Origin: Plecoglossus altivelis | Lineage: Eukaryota; Chordata; Actinopteri; Osmeriformes; Plecoglossidae | Direction: 5' to 3' | NCBI GenBank assembly: GCA_036571765.1 | Contig: BROE01000007.1 | Location: 6,984,090-7,048,089 of the forward strand | DNA: 64,000 nt | Shown: piece after piece, positions 24,601 to 36,777 of the stretch | Layout of the letters: each line of letters opens with the position of its first letter | Numbering within the stretch: the first letter of the stretch is position 1 | Made by a program: the position numbers and the translations under genes | Notes under the pieces: model-generated | What the model saw: only the letters and a program-made list of their open reading frames with translations | What the model was told of the DNA's origin: nothing | Databases searched by the model: none

Positions 24601-25059
24601 ATGACTCTGTCCGTCTTCCGAAGAGAATTCTCAACGACGAACCTTTTCTTCAGTCGTTTCTGTTGAAACATATTACATTTTTTACTATTGCATTATGTAA
24701 AATGTGTCACACAAACGTCTCATTAAAAATGTAACAAACTACGGACATCTAATCACAACAAACATGATAAGTAAATAACAAAAAACAAGGAAAACTTACA
24801 TTTAATTTCTTAAAATCGTGGAAAGATCTGTAAATAATCACGTCACTATTATCCGACCACAAGATGGATATCATGAACATCTGTTGACAAAAAAACGTTT
24901 TAATTTATCATATTGAGAGATCATAAAGGTTACTCCAGTACGCTATTGAACACATTTGTATTGTTTTTCAATAGTGATATTTACCTTGACGTTGGATTCG
25001 ACTCTGTGCATCACTCCAATAATTCGAACGCTAATTGCGCATCGCGGTTGCTCACTCAT
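21664..25059 (-). CDS. noxo1: NADPH oxidase organizer 1, PX + tandem SH3 (8 exons)
   Basis: NOXO1 is the membrane-bound organizer that, with NOXA1, switches on NOX1/NOX3 superoxide production. Exons read leftwards: 25059-24985, 24880-24800, 24659-24587, 24467-24287, 24044-23830, 23440-23318, 22986-22869, 22318-21664. Phases match, giving 506 residues, well above the human protein (about 370). The PX domain covers residues about 1-125 ([14 protein letters not shown], then [20 protein letters not shown]); the Arg in YRSFHDF fits the phosphoinositide-binding Arg40 of human NOXO1. SH3-A spans [15 protein letters not shown] to [11 protein letters not shown] run of about 11 Glu then separates it from SH3-B ([17 protein letters not shown] to [14 protein letters not shown]). 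The long Ser-rich tail holds the proline motif [12 protein letters not shown], expected to bind a NOXA1 SH3. I see no p47phox-type autoinhibitory basic region between SH3-B and the tail, in line with a constitutively active organizer. Confidence 0.93.
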
Positions 25060-25235
25060 CTTATCACCTGGAGTACTTCTTGGATTTCTTCCAACTTAAA
25101 CTGCTTGCCTTGCCGCTGCGTCTCGCTCTGATGCCCAATACAACAGTGGACTCTAAATACAGTGTAGGACTGGGCGGGGTTTCGAAGTCTGAATGCACGT
25201 GTCGGAATGAGAGCGTTTGCATCATGTTTGTCTAA

Positions 25236-25302
<67 letters not shown>

Positions 25303-28300
25303 ACTCTTTATCTCTCCCTCTTTATCTCTCCCTCTTTATCTCTTTCTCTCCATCAAAAAAGTCTACGATTTGTATAAACCTGTCCTCAGCTATTTGGCTT
25401 GAGGCCACCCAAAGAATGAAATGAGCTGATGTATTGAATGTTGTATTGTTTCCTACTTCGGTTTTAATATTAGTAAGACTGATGGACTAGACAGCTAAAC
25501 AAAAGTGCACCTGGACTCTTGATTTTCCTGTTGTCTTGCTTCTTCTCCCCTGAACCTCAGAAATGACTGCCTACAGTCACGTGCAGTCACGTCACACCTG
25601 TCATCTACCTGTAATTTCCCCATCCCATGCAGACTATGGATGGTGGGGTGCAGCACGGGTGGGGGCACAGGTGTCACTTCAAAGTAAGCGGTTATCCCAC
25701 ACGTGGATCTCAGGGGTGTGGGGAGAGAGAAGGGTGCACACTAGGTTTGTCTGAAGGGATGCCAGGACTTCTTCACAAATACATCCACTCTCTTCAGTAA
25801 AGGTCAGGACAGTCTGTGAGGACTGTCGGCGCACATCGGCACGTGGGCCGAACGCCACATGGGCCTGATTTGATTGGGCTGTGAGGACAAAGCCTGTTCG
25901 GTGCACGTGTACACACGCGTGCACACACACACACGCACACACACACACACACACACCAACAAGCACATCCAAATGACATTTTTCATCAGAACTGCCTGCT
26001 ATTACACTTCAAAACCATGAAACTGGAGCAGATCGATCCAGAATTTTGTGAAGACAAACAATAAATACAACTGTAGGAAGAAGGGCTTTGAACCCACGTC
26101 AGGGACTTGATCAACCAAACAGGTACGCTTTTCAAGGGGAAGAAAAGGAAGCACTTTCATACATGGGAGTGCCCACACTGATGTTTCAACAGAAATCCCA
26201 CTGAAAATGTAGTTTTTACTTTAGTTCCTAACATGAATCTCCATCTGGGAATAGGCCCTGTGTCCATTCCTGCAAATTGGATTATATCTACTCATTGTTT
26301 CCTCACACAAATCGCATATAAAATCACACGTAAACAATATTGAGATGTCACAGTATTGGTTATGGAGGGAGCACTTGTTTACAATGAATTTGCACCCCTT
26401 TTATGTCCACGGGCAACAGACTTCTTAGTCAAATCTACAATCATCTTTGTCTTGCCAGTGAGATGTCTCAACGATGTTGGAACACTTTCATGTTGGATGC
26501 CAACATGCCACCTTTCTGCTTAGTGCTGTAGTATATGCTTCAGGACAAGGTTTAGAGCTAGATTTAGCAGAGGACAGAAAACCTCACCTTTGTGATTTAC
26601 ATTTTCATCTGCCGAATCTAAGGTCCTTAGCTTGTAAATAAATACGTGTGTGATTCAACATTAAAATTCAAATTAAACCAATGGGCCAGTCTGAAGAGTC
26701 AACACTGAATGGTCCAGACAAACTGTAACGGGATACGATCGATTACTGTAAAACCAATGTCTTTGTAGTGGATACAAAAGCTCTTATGTGTCCTTTTGCT
26801 CAGGTCCAAAAACTCCTCTGAAATGCTTCCGCCTAGCTGGACCGCCCCAGGCCTTGTGATTCTTTTGGTGCTGTCACCACATGATGGGAAAACAACGAAA
26901 AAACTGAACAGCATGCTAGTCCTGGTGGACTGCTAATAGGATATAGGATTTTACTGTTTCTTGGAAAAGTGAAAAGTGAAACTAAAGAGAATTCATACTC
27001 AATTTAAGATCTTCAAATAATAGAGCTAAACTCGAAAGAAGCCTGTCGAACTGAGACATTGTTTTTATTTTTTTTGTTGTCTTTAATGACTGTGACATAA
27101 TCAATGTGATATTTATGAGGCTTTACGGTTTGCATTTTATCTTCACCACACTTCTAAAGAGTGCTGGGAGACTGAAGGTAAGACGTGTTGCATAGGCTTC
27201 GGTTTCTGGGAAGGAAGAGATACAAAACGACTGATAGTACGGGAAAGAGGAGGGGCAGGAGGTGGAGCCACGGCTGACTGATTGTTGACCAGGCATTTGT
27301 CTAGTGCTCAATCAAAGATTTGGATTGGTGCACTGCTTTATTTTTCTGTACAGGAAAGGAATTTCCCTCGCAAAGTGTTGACTTAAACGAGGCACATGGG
27401 TCCATTTACTGTAAAGTTACTCCCTGTTTCAAAAGTGGGAGAGGCTACTTTCCAAAGGATTTCAGTGTTGATCTAAATGCACTCATGTGTTGAGATGTTT
27501 GAGGTCATTTGAAATGTTTCATTTGCAGTTAGTTCCACAACACTAGCCCACAATCCAAATACAACAATCCAACCTGCTGTTTTTTGTGGTCAGAGAAGAA
27601 AAGTAAAGCATTGCATGCTGAGAATTCCGATTAGGTTTCCACACCTGGCAACCCTCTGCACCTGAGGCATTCTACCAGTACCAGTTATCCCCATCTTTTC
27701 TGATTCCTACCTAACACACCGAAACAAAGGACAGATGACCTTACTTTCCTTCTTACCTTTGGTTTAGTGGTCAATTTGGCAGTTTAGCAGAAGCAGGGTG
27801 TGCGTGTGACTGAGACATGGCTTGATCAACAGCTGCTCATTGTGAGACTGTTTGTTTGCTGTTTATGGTGTTTTTATTGCTTACTATCACTATATTGGTT
27901 CTATTGTCTATAAATTATATGATCATGGAACTGTTACGGAATAATCCTTTTGTATATTGTATAATGTTGTATAACTGAATATGTATGTTGGCATTCATTC
28001 AGACTAAGAGTTCTTAAGAAGGGCCACTGCATAATGAATCCTAGGAACATCTTGGTAGTGGTAGGCTACATTACCACGAAGATGAACTTTGAACCAGATT
28101 ATGTCAATGGGGGTTTGGTCAGACTGTTGCATTTAGTTGCACGTCTTACTGAACGACTGTCCCAATGTCATGACTCAACTGCTGACCACAGCGTGTTTGT
28201 TGTAAACGTCAAGTTTCACCTGTGCTGCCCTTTCATATATTGCTGGCACACCATCAATAAAAATGCCAGTCAGTCGGTTGTCAATGTTTTAAATCGAGTT

Positions 28301-31300
28301 GCCAGTATATTCTGAAAGAAAGCTTCTCTCTTTGGCACACTTTATCTTTTTCAAATAGGTCCTGTATTTGAACATTGTGCCTTATGTATACGGACCTACA
28401 AAGCTGTACATAGCTCCTTAGACTCCCCTTCAGATCATCCAATGTAGTATATAATTCCTCCTCATTACATGCATTCTCGCATATTTTACCAAAGACAAAC
28501 CAGCATCTCAATAGGGATAGTTGCACATGTAACACGTCAGCAAATACCTATTATAAAAGTCATGTTAAACATCAGTGATGCTGTGTGTCTCTGTCTCACT
28601 CATACACCAAATAGGCCAGTAATGAATTGAAATTGTACTTGAACTACAGCATTCCAGAAGACGTACGTATTCCTCTATGTTTCCGAGCAGTGTCAGTTAC
28701 CTGCATCAATAACCTGCAACTGTTCCTAACACCAGACACCACCTGGCAGCAGAAACATGATATTCTGAATGGCAAAGAGACTTGCTGCCACATAGAACAA
28801 GGCTGAAAAGAAGAAAAACTTTGCCTCCATGGAAAGACACTGTCAAATAAAGTTAGGCTCTTTATCACTTTTTTAATGATAAATAAAACGTTTTCTTATG
28901 GGTAGAATACATCATGTCGATTCATTTCCAGGGAGTGTTTGTTAGGACACACCAGTAGTCTAATCTCTGGTCATGAGGCCAGTCTTGTCTCTCTCTAACG
29001 CTCTCATTTGTAAACCTGGGACAAACCTGACCCAATGAAAATGTATTATTTATAAGAAGTAACCATCTTCCTGTACCATATCTGCTTAGAATGAGTCTGA
29101 AACTTTCCAAACTTTGCACGTATTCCTACATCATGTAAGGTGTGTTCTAGGAGAGGAGAGATTGAGAAATCCGGGTATTTTTGGCTTCAGATTTCCAAAC
29201 CATCAAACTACGTCCAGGAATGAAGCTCCATAAGCCATTGTTGGTCACATATTAGGTGAATGATTCAACAGGTGTATCACATTGTAAAGTACTAAGAGGA
29301 ACAAGGATAGGTCATAAATCTACGGGAGAGGGCCAACCTCGAAAAGTGGAGTTTCCCTCAAATCAGGAATGTAAGAGATACCTTGCAACCACATATGTAA
29401 GAGAACTCAAAACAGTATAATTAGTTTCAAAACGTGAATGAAAAACATTTTAACAATACCATTTTTTAGACAATAACGAATTATTGGATCATCTATTGCA
29501 ATCATTTGTTTGTAAAATGGGAATCACTATACTCTGTTGAATCAAATTGCATCTGTCTTTAAAATCTGGATTCAAACTAAAGTTAACAGAGAGGATTTTA
29601 AAAAGACTCCAATCAAGCATATTAGCATGTTTTCTTCAGTGTTATGCAGATGGAAAAGGTTTACTCAATTTCTGGTTTAAAGGCTTTTGGAAGCTAGCAG
29701 GTATTTACAGTGCAATGTACTAGTGGAACCACTAGAAGGCACTGATGAGTGAATAGACCAGGTGGGGGACCTCACCAGCATGTCCAGAGCTACACCAGGC
29801 TGTGGATACAGGCGTATTCATGAACTGGCCTCCGAGGAAACTCACAGATCAAACTTTATTACTACTGTTTGTGAGGGTGTATGCATTGTTAGTATATATC
29901 CTTGGGTTCAGTACAAACACAGAGTCAGTAGTGTTCTGATATGGTTTACTCCACTCTTCATAAGTCCAGCATCACGCTCTCTGGTCATAATACAACTCTT
30001 TAAGCTTGAAAACAATGGCACCATCACATTGAAAGGGCAAAGGTGGGAGTGGAGAGGTTGTGATTCCAAAGGCATTTAGACAAAAATAGTTCCTTTAATG
30101 GTGATAAAGATAGACATTTAATACTATGATGATGATAGAATAGATTTTTTTTTTCTCTGGAAAGTTGAGGTTGATAGTTGCGGAGTGCCACGTTGATAAT
30201 GTTGCATAGTTGGAGATGGCATGAGATGAAAAACATCTACAATGGATCAAAAGGATATAGCTATCTATAGGTATACTGTTTTATGTCTTGTCTGTGTCGG
30301 ATGCAGAGATGGGTAAGGGATAGTAACACAAGGGTACACTTGACTTTCCTCATCGGGTTCACCAGGTTGGTGGCACTTTACTTATCGGTTATTCCACTGG
30401 TGAATGGGGAAGCTCTAACCCTTTTGTGAAATCCAATGATTCATCTGTGTAACCCACAATACAAAACCCACAACCACCACTCTTCATCGCCCAGACTGGC
30501 GTAGAGCAGAGAGCCCATGACTCCAAACTCCTAGGATGTTTGTCCGTCTAAAAGAGGTAAATACAGTAGCAAAATCTCATTTGCATCAGACTTGGCCTAG
30601 CATAGCATAGCAACGAAAACCCATGCTGTCCAGCCAACTCCTGTACACAGAACCCCAGCAGTTCTCAGCTTCTTCACGCATCCCACAATGCATCTGTTTT
30701 GTTGCTTCGGCTGTGGCAGAGACGGATCCCACCTATCCATCCCTTCATCCTTCTAGAGCAGACTCCGTCACGGAATCATTGTCATACTTTAGCTAAATCA
30801 AATGAGATTATGCCCACCCACCCCTCCCCTCCCCCAGGCTAGAGGCCCTGACCCTAGCTTGACCTCTAGAAAGTGTCCAAGCACACCAAGCAGCAGCAGA
30901 GAACCAGAGGATAAAAAGGACCATTAAAACCAATATGTTAAAAAACAAACAGATTAAGTGAAGAGGTGATCCGATGCACGTGTCCTTGAGTGCTGTCTCA
31001 TCAGTCTCTCCAATCAGTGAGCTCCTTTCCTCCATCAATCAGTCAGTCAGTCAGTCGTTTCTCCCTCCATCCTACAGCCAATAAAAGCTACCAGGCATCC
31101 TTCCATTTCTGCCCCTCCCATCTCCCTCATTCTAGGTCAACTCTAGACAGAAACGTCCTTCTCTTTATCATAAAAACTATTTTCCATTTAGCGCCTCCCT
31201 CCAGCCCTGCTCCTCTTCTTCCTCCTCCTCTTCCTCCTTCCAGCAGCATCTGCAGGTCTCTGCTCTGCCTCATAGTCTTTGTATGCCAACAGAGCCTGGT

Positions 31301-31308
31301 TGCCGGGG
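25060..31308. other. Gene-poor spacer between noxo1 and gid4
   Basis: About 6.2 kb without a coding exon that I recognise. It holds the noxo1 upstream region, a long (CT)n run at 25239-25330, a (CA)n run at 25919-25956, and mostly unique AT-rich DNA from 26.0 to 30.8 kb. Open frames of 60-105 codons scattered here lack family similarity. The right end is probably the gid4 3' UTR on the minus strand. The interval also contains the join between the 16p13.3-like and 17p11.2-like gene blocks. Confidence 0.5.
25239..25330. repeat. (CT)n microsatellite
   Basis: Near-perfect CT dinucleotide run of more than 30 units that decays into ctctttatctctcc units, about 180 bp upstream of the noxo1 start on the minus strand. 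Confidence 0.95.
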
Positions 31309-33217
31309 TCACCGGAACTCGTAGATGGCTGCGCTGTGTTCTGGAACATGGGTCAGGTTCAGGGACTGGTACCTGGGAAGGCAGGGGAGGGGATTGCAGT
31401 ACAATGGAGCGTGTGTTTACAAGGCGGAGGAGGAAGAACCTTTACTCGTAATTCAAGTCAAACTTATTGCTGCCAATTATGAGACAGAGAATACATGGGA
31501 CACATATGAACCTAGAGTGACACTTAAAATAATGTTTAAAATGGAAAAGAAGCATGCACTGGCAGTGTACCAGAATACAACGTTGTTGCTTACAACAAGT
31601 ACCGTGCCAGGACTTAACGAACACTTTAGGATCTACAGAGTTGCCTCCTGAACTACAAGTATCACTATAGAAACCATCCTAGTACCATTCAGAGCTGCGG
31701 TGGTAGTAGTAGCCCTCGATAGTGGCAGTGGACTTCTGGAAGCAGATGTAGTAGAAGCCAGCGAAGGAAGCTCCGCTGATGTCCTTGATGGTGTGGTCTG
31801 GAACCAGGAACTGCTCCTGCGGGAGGCATCACCACAGTAGTTACACAACGGACCACAGGACCATACTGCTAACCCAGGGATACAGATCGCAGTGATCCAA
31901 CCTATGTCCAGCGTACTCTACCTTCCACCTCATGAAGATGTAGTCCGAGTTCTTCAGCTCCTCGTAGTCAAAGTCATCCGAGTTGAAGGTCTTTGCGTAC
32001 TGGTAAAAAGCCTGGAACTTGCCCTGTTGTGTAAAATAATACCTGAGTTCAGAGGGAGCCCAGCATTGATTACTGACAACCAGCTCCTCTGCGTTACACA
32101 GTGGAGGACCAGGTTTGAGAAGTGGAACACTGAGTCAAATCCCAATGGAAAAACAAGCCAGGAGACAGTGCCAAATGTTGTATGGGGGTTTGGAGTTTTG
32201 ACATGGAAGAAGAAGGCCCCTCCCTCTTACCCAGTGCTTACGATCCACATCTTCATCTGCATCCCACTTCCTGGTCAGGAACGGACGCTTCCTGCTGATG
32301 ATCTCACCAGCGAAGAACGTAGTCAGTGTAGGGTACTCCTATAGGTGGAGGGCGTAGCATATTTATAAAGTGCTCATACTGTCAGAAGAATTTGAACTAT
32401 TGTATTGCCTCCACTGGAACCTGTTGTCTTACCTCTGTAAGTCCTTTGATCTTCAGGTACCCACACAAGTACGAATCCTCCATAGTAACATGCTGAGTAG
32501 AAACATACACACAGATAACTGCATGAGTCTTCATATAAGAAAACATGCATGCATAAATGTAATTCTGACTTGTCATTGCCATCACACAATAGTCTGTATG
32601 CGTTTCTTTATTATTAGTCAAATCCGTTTGTAACGTTTCATTAGCATCAGTCAATACATTTGACCAAATGGCTGACTTCGAATGATGGACCATACAATGA
32701 ACACGCAAATTAGCTTTATGGTACACATAGCTACAGGCATGACAGTCGACTTGAAGATAGCCATGGCAGCTATCAATCGGTCGTGTTCCTGAATCAGTTT
32801 ATGCAAGATAAAGCAAAAATGAATAGCTTTAACTACTTGAAACGATATTGTAGCAACAAAGATGACGACATCGTCAAACAGCTATGTACCTGCCAGCTGT
32901 CAGTGATTTTCCAGTGAGGACATATGAGCTGTCAATCAGACAGTGGGGCTGTTTGACAGATCAGCAAATGCCTTGTCGATTGACAGCCAAAAAGATAGCT
33001 AGCTAACATGACAACTTCTGGAACTCACCTGCAAAACTACCTCCACGTCATAAGAGTTCCCTTTGCTCTTCTGGTGCCCTCGGAACTTGGACCCGCTGTA
33101 AAGAAGAGAAGTAACGACGCCGGGCTGGTGGGTGTTGATCGGGGGTGGGGGAATAAGCGAGGCCGAGGACGCAAAGGCCATGGGGATGTTGCTGAAGTAT
33201 CTGGCGGGGACAGGCAT
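31309..33217 (-). CDS. gid4: GID complex subunit 4, Pro/N-degron receptor (6 exons)
   Basis: GID4 is the beta-barrel substrate receptor of the GID/CTLH E3 ligase and recognises N-terminal proline degrons. Exons read leftwards: 33217-33029, 32492-32433, 32338-32231, 32023-31922, 31816-31686, 31372-31309; phases match, giving 217 residues. Human GID4 has 300, with the extra length in a disordered N-terminus, so this start ([13 protein letters not shown]) gives the conserved core only. Identity to the vertebrate protein is obvious: [109 protein letters not shown] and the end IYEFR. The Glu in RWKEQF matches the residue reported to hold the degron N-terminus. Reading past the exon 5 donor gives TAC-TAG at once, so intron retention would remove the last strand. 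It is head to head with atpaf2. Confidence 0.95.
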
Positions 33218-33711
33218 GGCTGCAGTATCGCGGGGCTGTCACCGACCGCAGTCAGTGGCCTCAGTGCGATAAGAGTTGGAAAGGGAGTCGCAGAGAGCAC
33301 GGATGAGGCGGCTCACCTACATTCAATTCCCTTGAAATGAGCAAACACAGTTTTCATCAAGCGCCCCGAAAAGTAACAGGACTTCGACGCGGCGACATTA
33401 GGCAGCAGCATTCACCTCTCCCATTCGCTGATAGATTTGACAAGTTTAAAAAAGAACTGCTCATTGGTCTATCTTTCAGAGAGGTTTCTTGGGAGATTTG
33501 TAAATGTAGTTTTTTTCCACGTCAACGTGGGTTCACTGCAGGAATTGCAACATAATTTTCAGACTACATTTCCCTTTGCACTTTGGATTGGACTAAATAT
33601 TCCATCTGTCGGAAGGTCACACGCATGGTAGTGTTTGGGAACTGTAAAGGAAGGGATGCATGGTTTTAATAATTGTATTCTGCGTATGATCAGCAGGTAG
33701 TCAAGGCAAAC
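33218..33711. promoter_or_regulatory. Shared upstream region of gid4 and atpaf2
   Basis: The two start codons face away from each other only 494 bp apart, so both 5' UTRs and both promoters must fit here. The part next to gid4 (33220-33400) is richer in CpG, as in housekeeping bidirectional promoters. I did not identify a TATA box or defined factor sites. Confidence 0.6.
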
Positions 33712-35713
33712 ATGTTGAAAAATCTTCTGAGATTACAGAGTCGACTGGGATGTGCCCTGTCTTCCCGCACTGTTTACCCTAAATTATGTGAAGCTAAACG
33801 TCCTGGTTTTTCAGTGGATTGTAAAACATACTCATCTGCTATAGCAGGTAAGACAATGTAATGTAAGGGATCTCATTCATTTGCCCACTGGTGATACCGA
33901 TCAAGTAGCTAAAACACTCCACTCACAGCTAACGTCTACCTACAAATTTTGTTTTGTGGGCCAGTGAATGGTTACACAAAGCATGCATACAGCGATGTAC
34001 ATGCTGCACGCATTATTGTGTTGGTGTTTCTGTATTTCTCTTAACCAGAAAGAAATAAATTCTATGAAGATGTCAGCATATCTCAAGGGGAAGGTAAGAA
34101 CATTGACTTATTGAAAATAATTTGAGGCTGTATGAAATATGTACTCTTGGAATGTTATTCAATTATGTTGAATGTTCTATGCCCTTACGTGTATGTAAAG
34201 GTGGTGTGTTTGAGATCAACCTGGACAAGCGGAAACTGAAAACACCTGGAGGGAAGCTCTTCGCTGTCCCAAACGAAGCCCTTGCCATTGCTGTGGCAAC
34301 AGAGTGGGATGTTCAGAGGGACACCCTCAAATTCTACACCATGCACATGGTACAGCCCTCGGCCTACAGAAGATTTGATTGGTTGTTAAGTACCGCAAGT
34401 AAATATGTGTTAATATTGTTTTCTATCCTCCTGCTGGTAGACCACGCTCTGCAACACAGCAATAGACAACCCCACACAGCGTAACAAGGAACAGATGATC
34501 ACTGCTGCTCTCAAGTTCCTGGAAACAGACACTGTATGGTATGTGGGCTGCTACAATTGATATCACCTGGACTAAAGTAAAGTCTCCAGTCCACTCTCTC
34601 TATTAGCAATGGTAATACATTATTAGTAATATTATTATTATAGATGATTAGGTTATAGCAATGAAGTAATTGGAAGCTCAGAGTTGATTCCCTGTTAAAT
34701 GACTGTGATATTGGTGGTCATCGGGATGATGGTGATAACTGTGGGTCCTCCTTGCAGTTTTAGAGTCGATGAGCCCCCAGGTCTTGTGGAGCTGCAGAAG
34801 AATGAGTGGGACCCTGTGTTGAACTGGACTGAAGACAGGTTGGTTTGGCTTTATAGCTTTGCATCGTTGTCTGATCCTTCAAGATGAGATTGCATCTTCT
34901 ACACTTTGTCTCCTCCCAGCAAAACAGGATGTCCGACTCTATAATAAACAGTCTTTTCTCTGTGTGCAGACACAACGTTGTAATTGGCTCCTCCACCAGC
35001 ATACTGGGGCCAGACATCCCAGATGCCACCAAAGCTACCTTCCATCAGCACCTAGGCTCCTATAACTTCTGGTCCCTGACAGGTAACAGACCTCTGGTTT
35101 CTACTGGTGTAAAGCATGTCATAAGATGCAAGTATACATTTTTATATAACATTATGATATTAATTTATTAATAAAGATGTTGTAACTCTAGGGCTGGAGT
35201 TTGTGATCACCCAGTTAAAGTCTGTGGTCCTGGCCTTGGGACTGATCGACAGACACCTGACAGTAGAACAGGCTGTGCTGCTGTCACGGCTAGAGGAAGA
35301 GTACCAGGTATGACTCTATCTCAGGAGCTGCACACTAGCCATTCTATCCACCCCTGCATGTCACACTATGAAATGACCCGCTCCTTACCTTAATATAGGA
35401 GGTTTCTACTGTTAATAACTTATTAGCAGAGTACATCCAGATAGCACAACTTTTGTTTCCTCTGCATCATCTGTAGTGATCTGTCATTGGTAGATTCTGT
35501 TTCATTCACACATGTTGGTGTGCGTTTTCCCCCTTGACTCCATATCTTCTTGTTTTGGTCTTGCTTGAACTTCAGATCCAGCAGTGGGGAAGCGTAGAGT
35601 GGGCTCATGACTACGACACTCATGAGCTGAGGGCGAGGACAGCTGCCGGCGCTCTATTTGTCTACCTGACCACCGAAAGCTCAACCATCAAACGCAAACT
35701 CCTTCAGGACTGA
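33712..35713 (+). CDS. atpaf2: ATP synthase mitochondrial F1 complex assembly factor 2 (8 exons)
   Basis: ATPAF2 (Atp12) is a mitochondrial matrix chaperone that binds the F1 alpha subunit until it joins beta. Exons: 33712-33847, 34049-34093, 34201-34349, 34441-34538, 34758-34838, 34970-35082, 35192-35307, 35576-35713; phases match, giving 291 residues (human 289). The N-terminus (MLKNLLRLQSRLGCALSSR) is rich in Leu and Arg with no acidic residue, as in a matrix presequence. Family blocks in order: FEINLDKRKLKTPGGKLF, ALAIAVATEWDVQRD, NPTQRNKEQMITAALKFLETDT, EWDPVLNWTEDR, SLTGLEFVITQLKSVVLALGL, LTVEQAVLLSRLEEEYQIQQWG, SVEWAHDYDTHELRARTAAGALF. All exon borders have usable GT-AG signals. It shares an upstream region with gid4 and is followed on the same strand by tom1l2 1.06 kb later. 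Confidence 0.96.
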
Positions 35714-36777
35714 AGAAGTGGCCTCTGAGCCTTCTGGACATTATCTCTCTTCCACACACACGTGCACAGACAACACACTCATATACACTGGGCACCCAAA
35801 CGACAGACTTACTCGTGCTTCTGAAGACTAGAACTTGGATCCTGTTTTGTCCTTTTAGTGGTAAACTAATTAAATGACTTGGTCTTTGACAGCAGTGCAC
35901 TGTAATCTGTCATTATCTTAAATACCCGTGTTATTTAAAGTCAGTCAACAATCAAGGCACTTCCTACAAAACAAGTCCCATGTTGCATGAAACAGTTCAA
36001 CATCCATCTTCTGGACTGTTGTTTTGAACCAGTTCTCAGTCTCCAGTGATCGTTGAAAACGGTGGCACGATTCAACGGCATCAGTGACTTGTTCATTCTC
36101 TGAGGTTGAATGATAGTTCTTTGTGTCCCTGCCTGTCTGCGTTCCTACCAAACATGTGCTCAACAACCTGTACAGTGTGGATTGGATTTTTGTGTTGTAT
36201 CTATAGAAAAAAAAGCCATTCTAGTGTTCCCTGGGGGTTTACAGGATCAGCAGCACCATTAATGTTAATGCCTAATGCAAGGGTCTGGGTTGTAATCCAG
36301 CTCAGGCTTTGTCCTTTTCTCTCCCTCCCTGCTTTCCTGTCTTTCCCAAACTGTCATATTCAAGAAATAAAGCTGAAAAGGGGAACAACAAAAGAAAGCA
36401 ACATTATGAAAGATGTGTAACAAAATTTTACACTAAAACACTTGTTTAAACAGACAGAGTAAAATGTTGTTTAAAATAAGATTGGTAAATATCTCTATCA
36501 GACAACGTGATGCTAGAACGAAGAGAACGTAGGCTAGATACTAATAAACTTGTCATTATAGTTGTATTCCCCATATATTTAGCTAGAGATGCGTTAATGC
36601 AGCATTTGATGTCATTTATTTACGATAGAAAACGTCAACATGATAGACATTTCAATTGCCAAATCATATTCACAAGAAAGATTTTTCAACCAATTGGATA
36701 CAAAAAAGTGTGGGCGAGGCTTATGGCGTCTTCCTCACGAACTGTGACTTCGTACAAATTGTTTATTGTCGACCAAG

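Noticed and set aside
26699..26914. Minus-strand open frame of 71 codons in the noxo1-gid4 spacer
   Set aside because: No recognisable domain, no flanking exons, and a length expected by chance in 6 kb.
31670..31690. gid4 truncated by a stop after SSEWY
   Set aside because: A GT donor lies there and the missing C-terminus is found intact in a last exon at 31372-31309.
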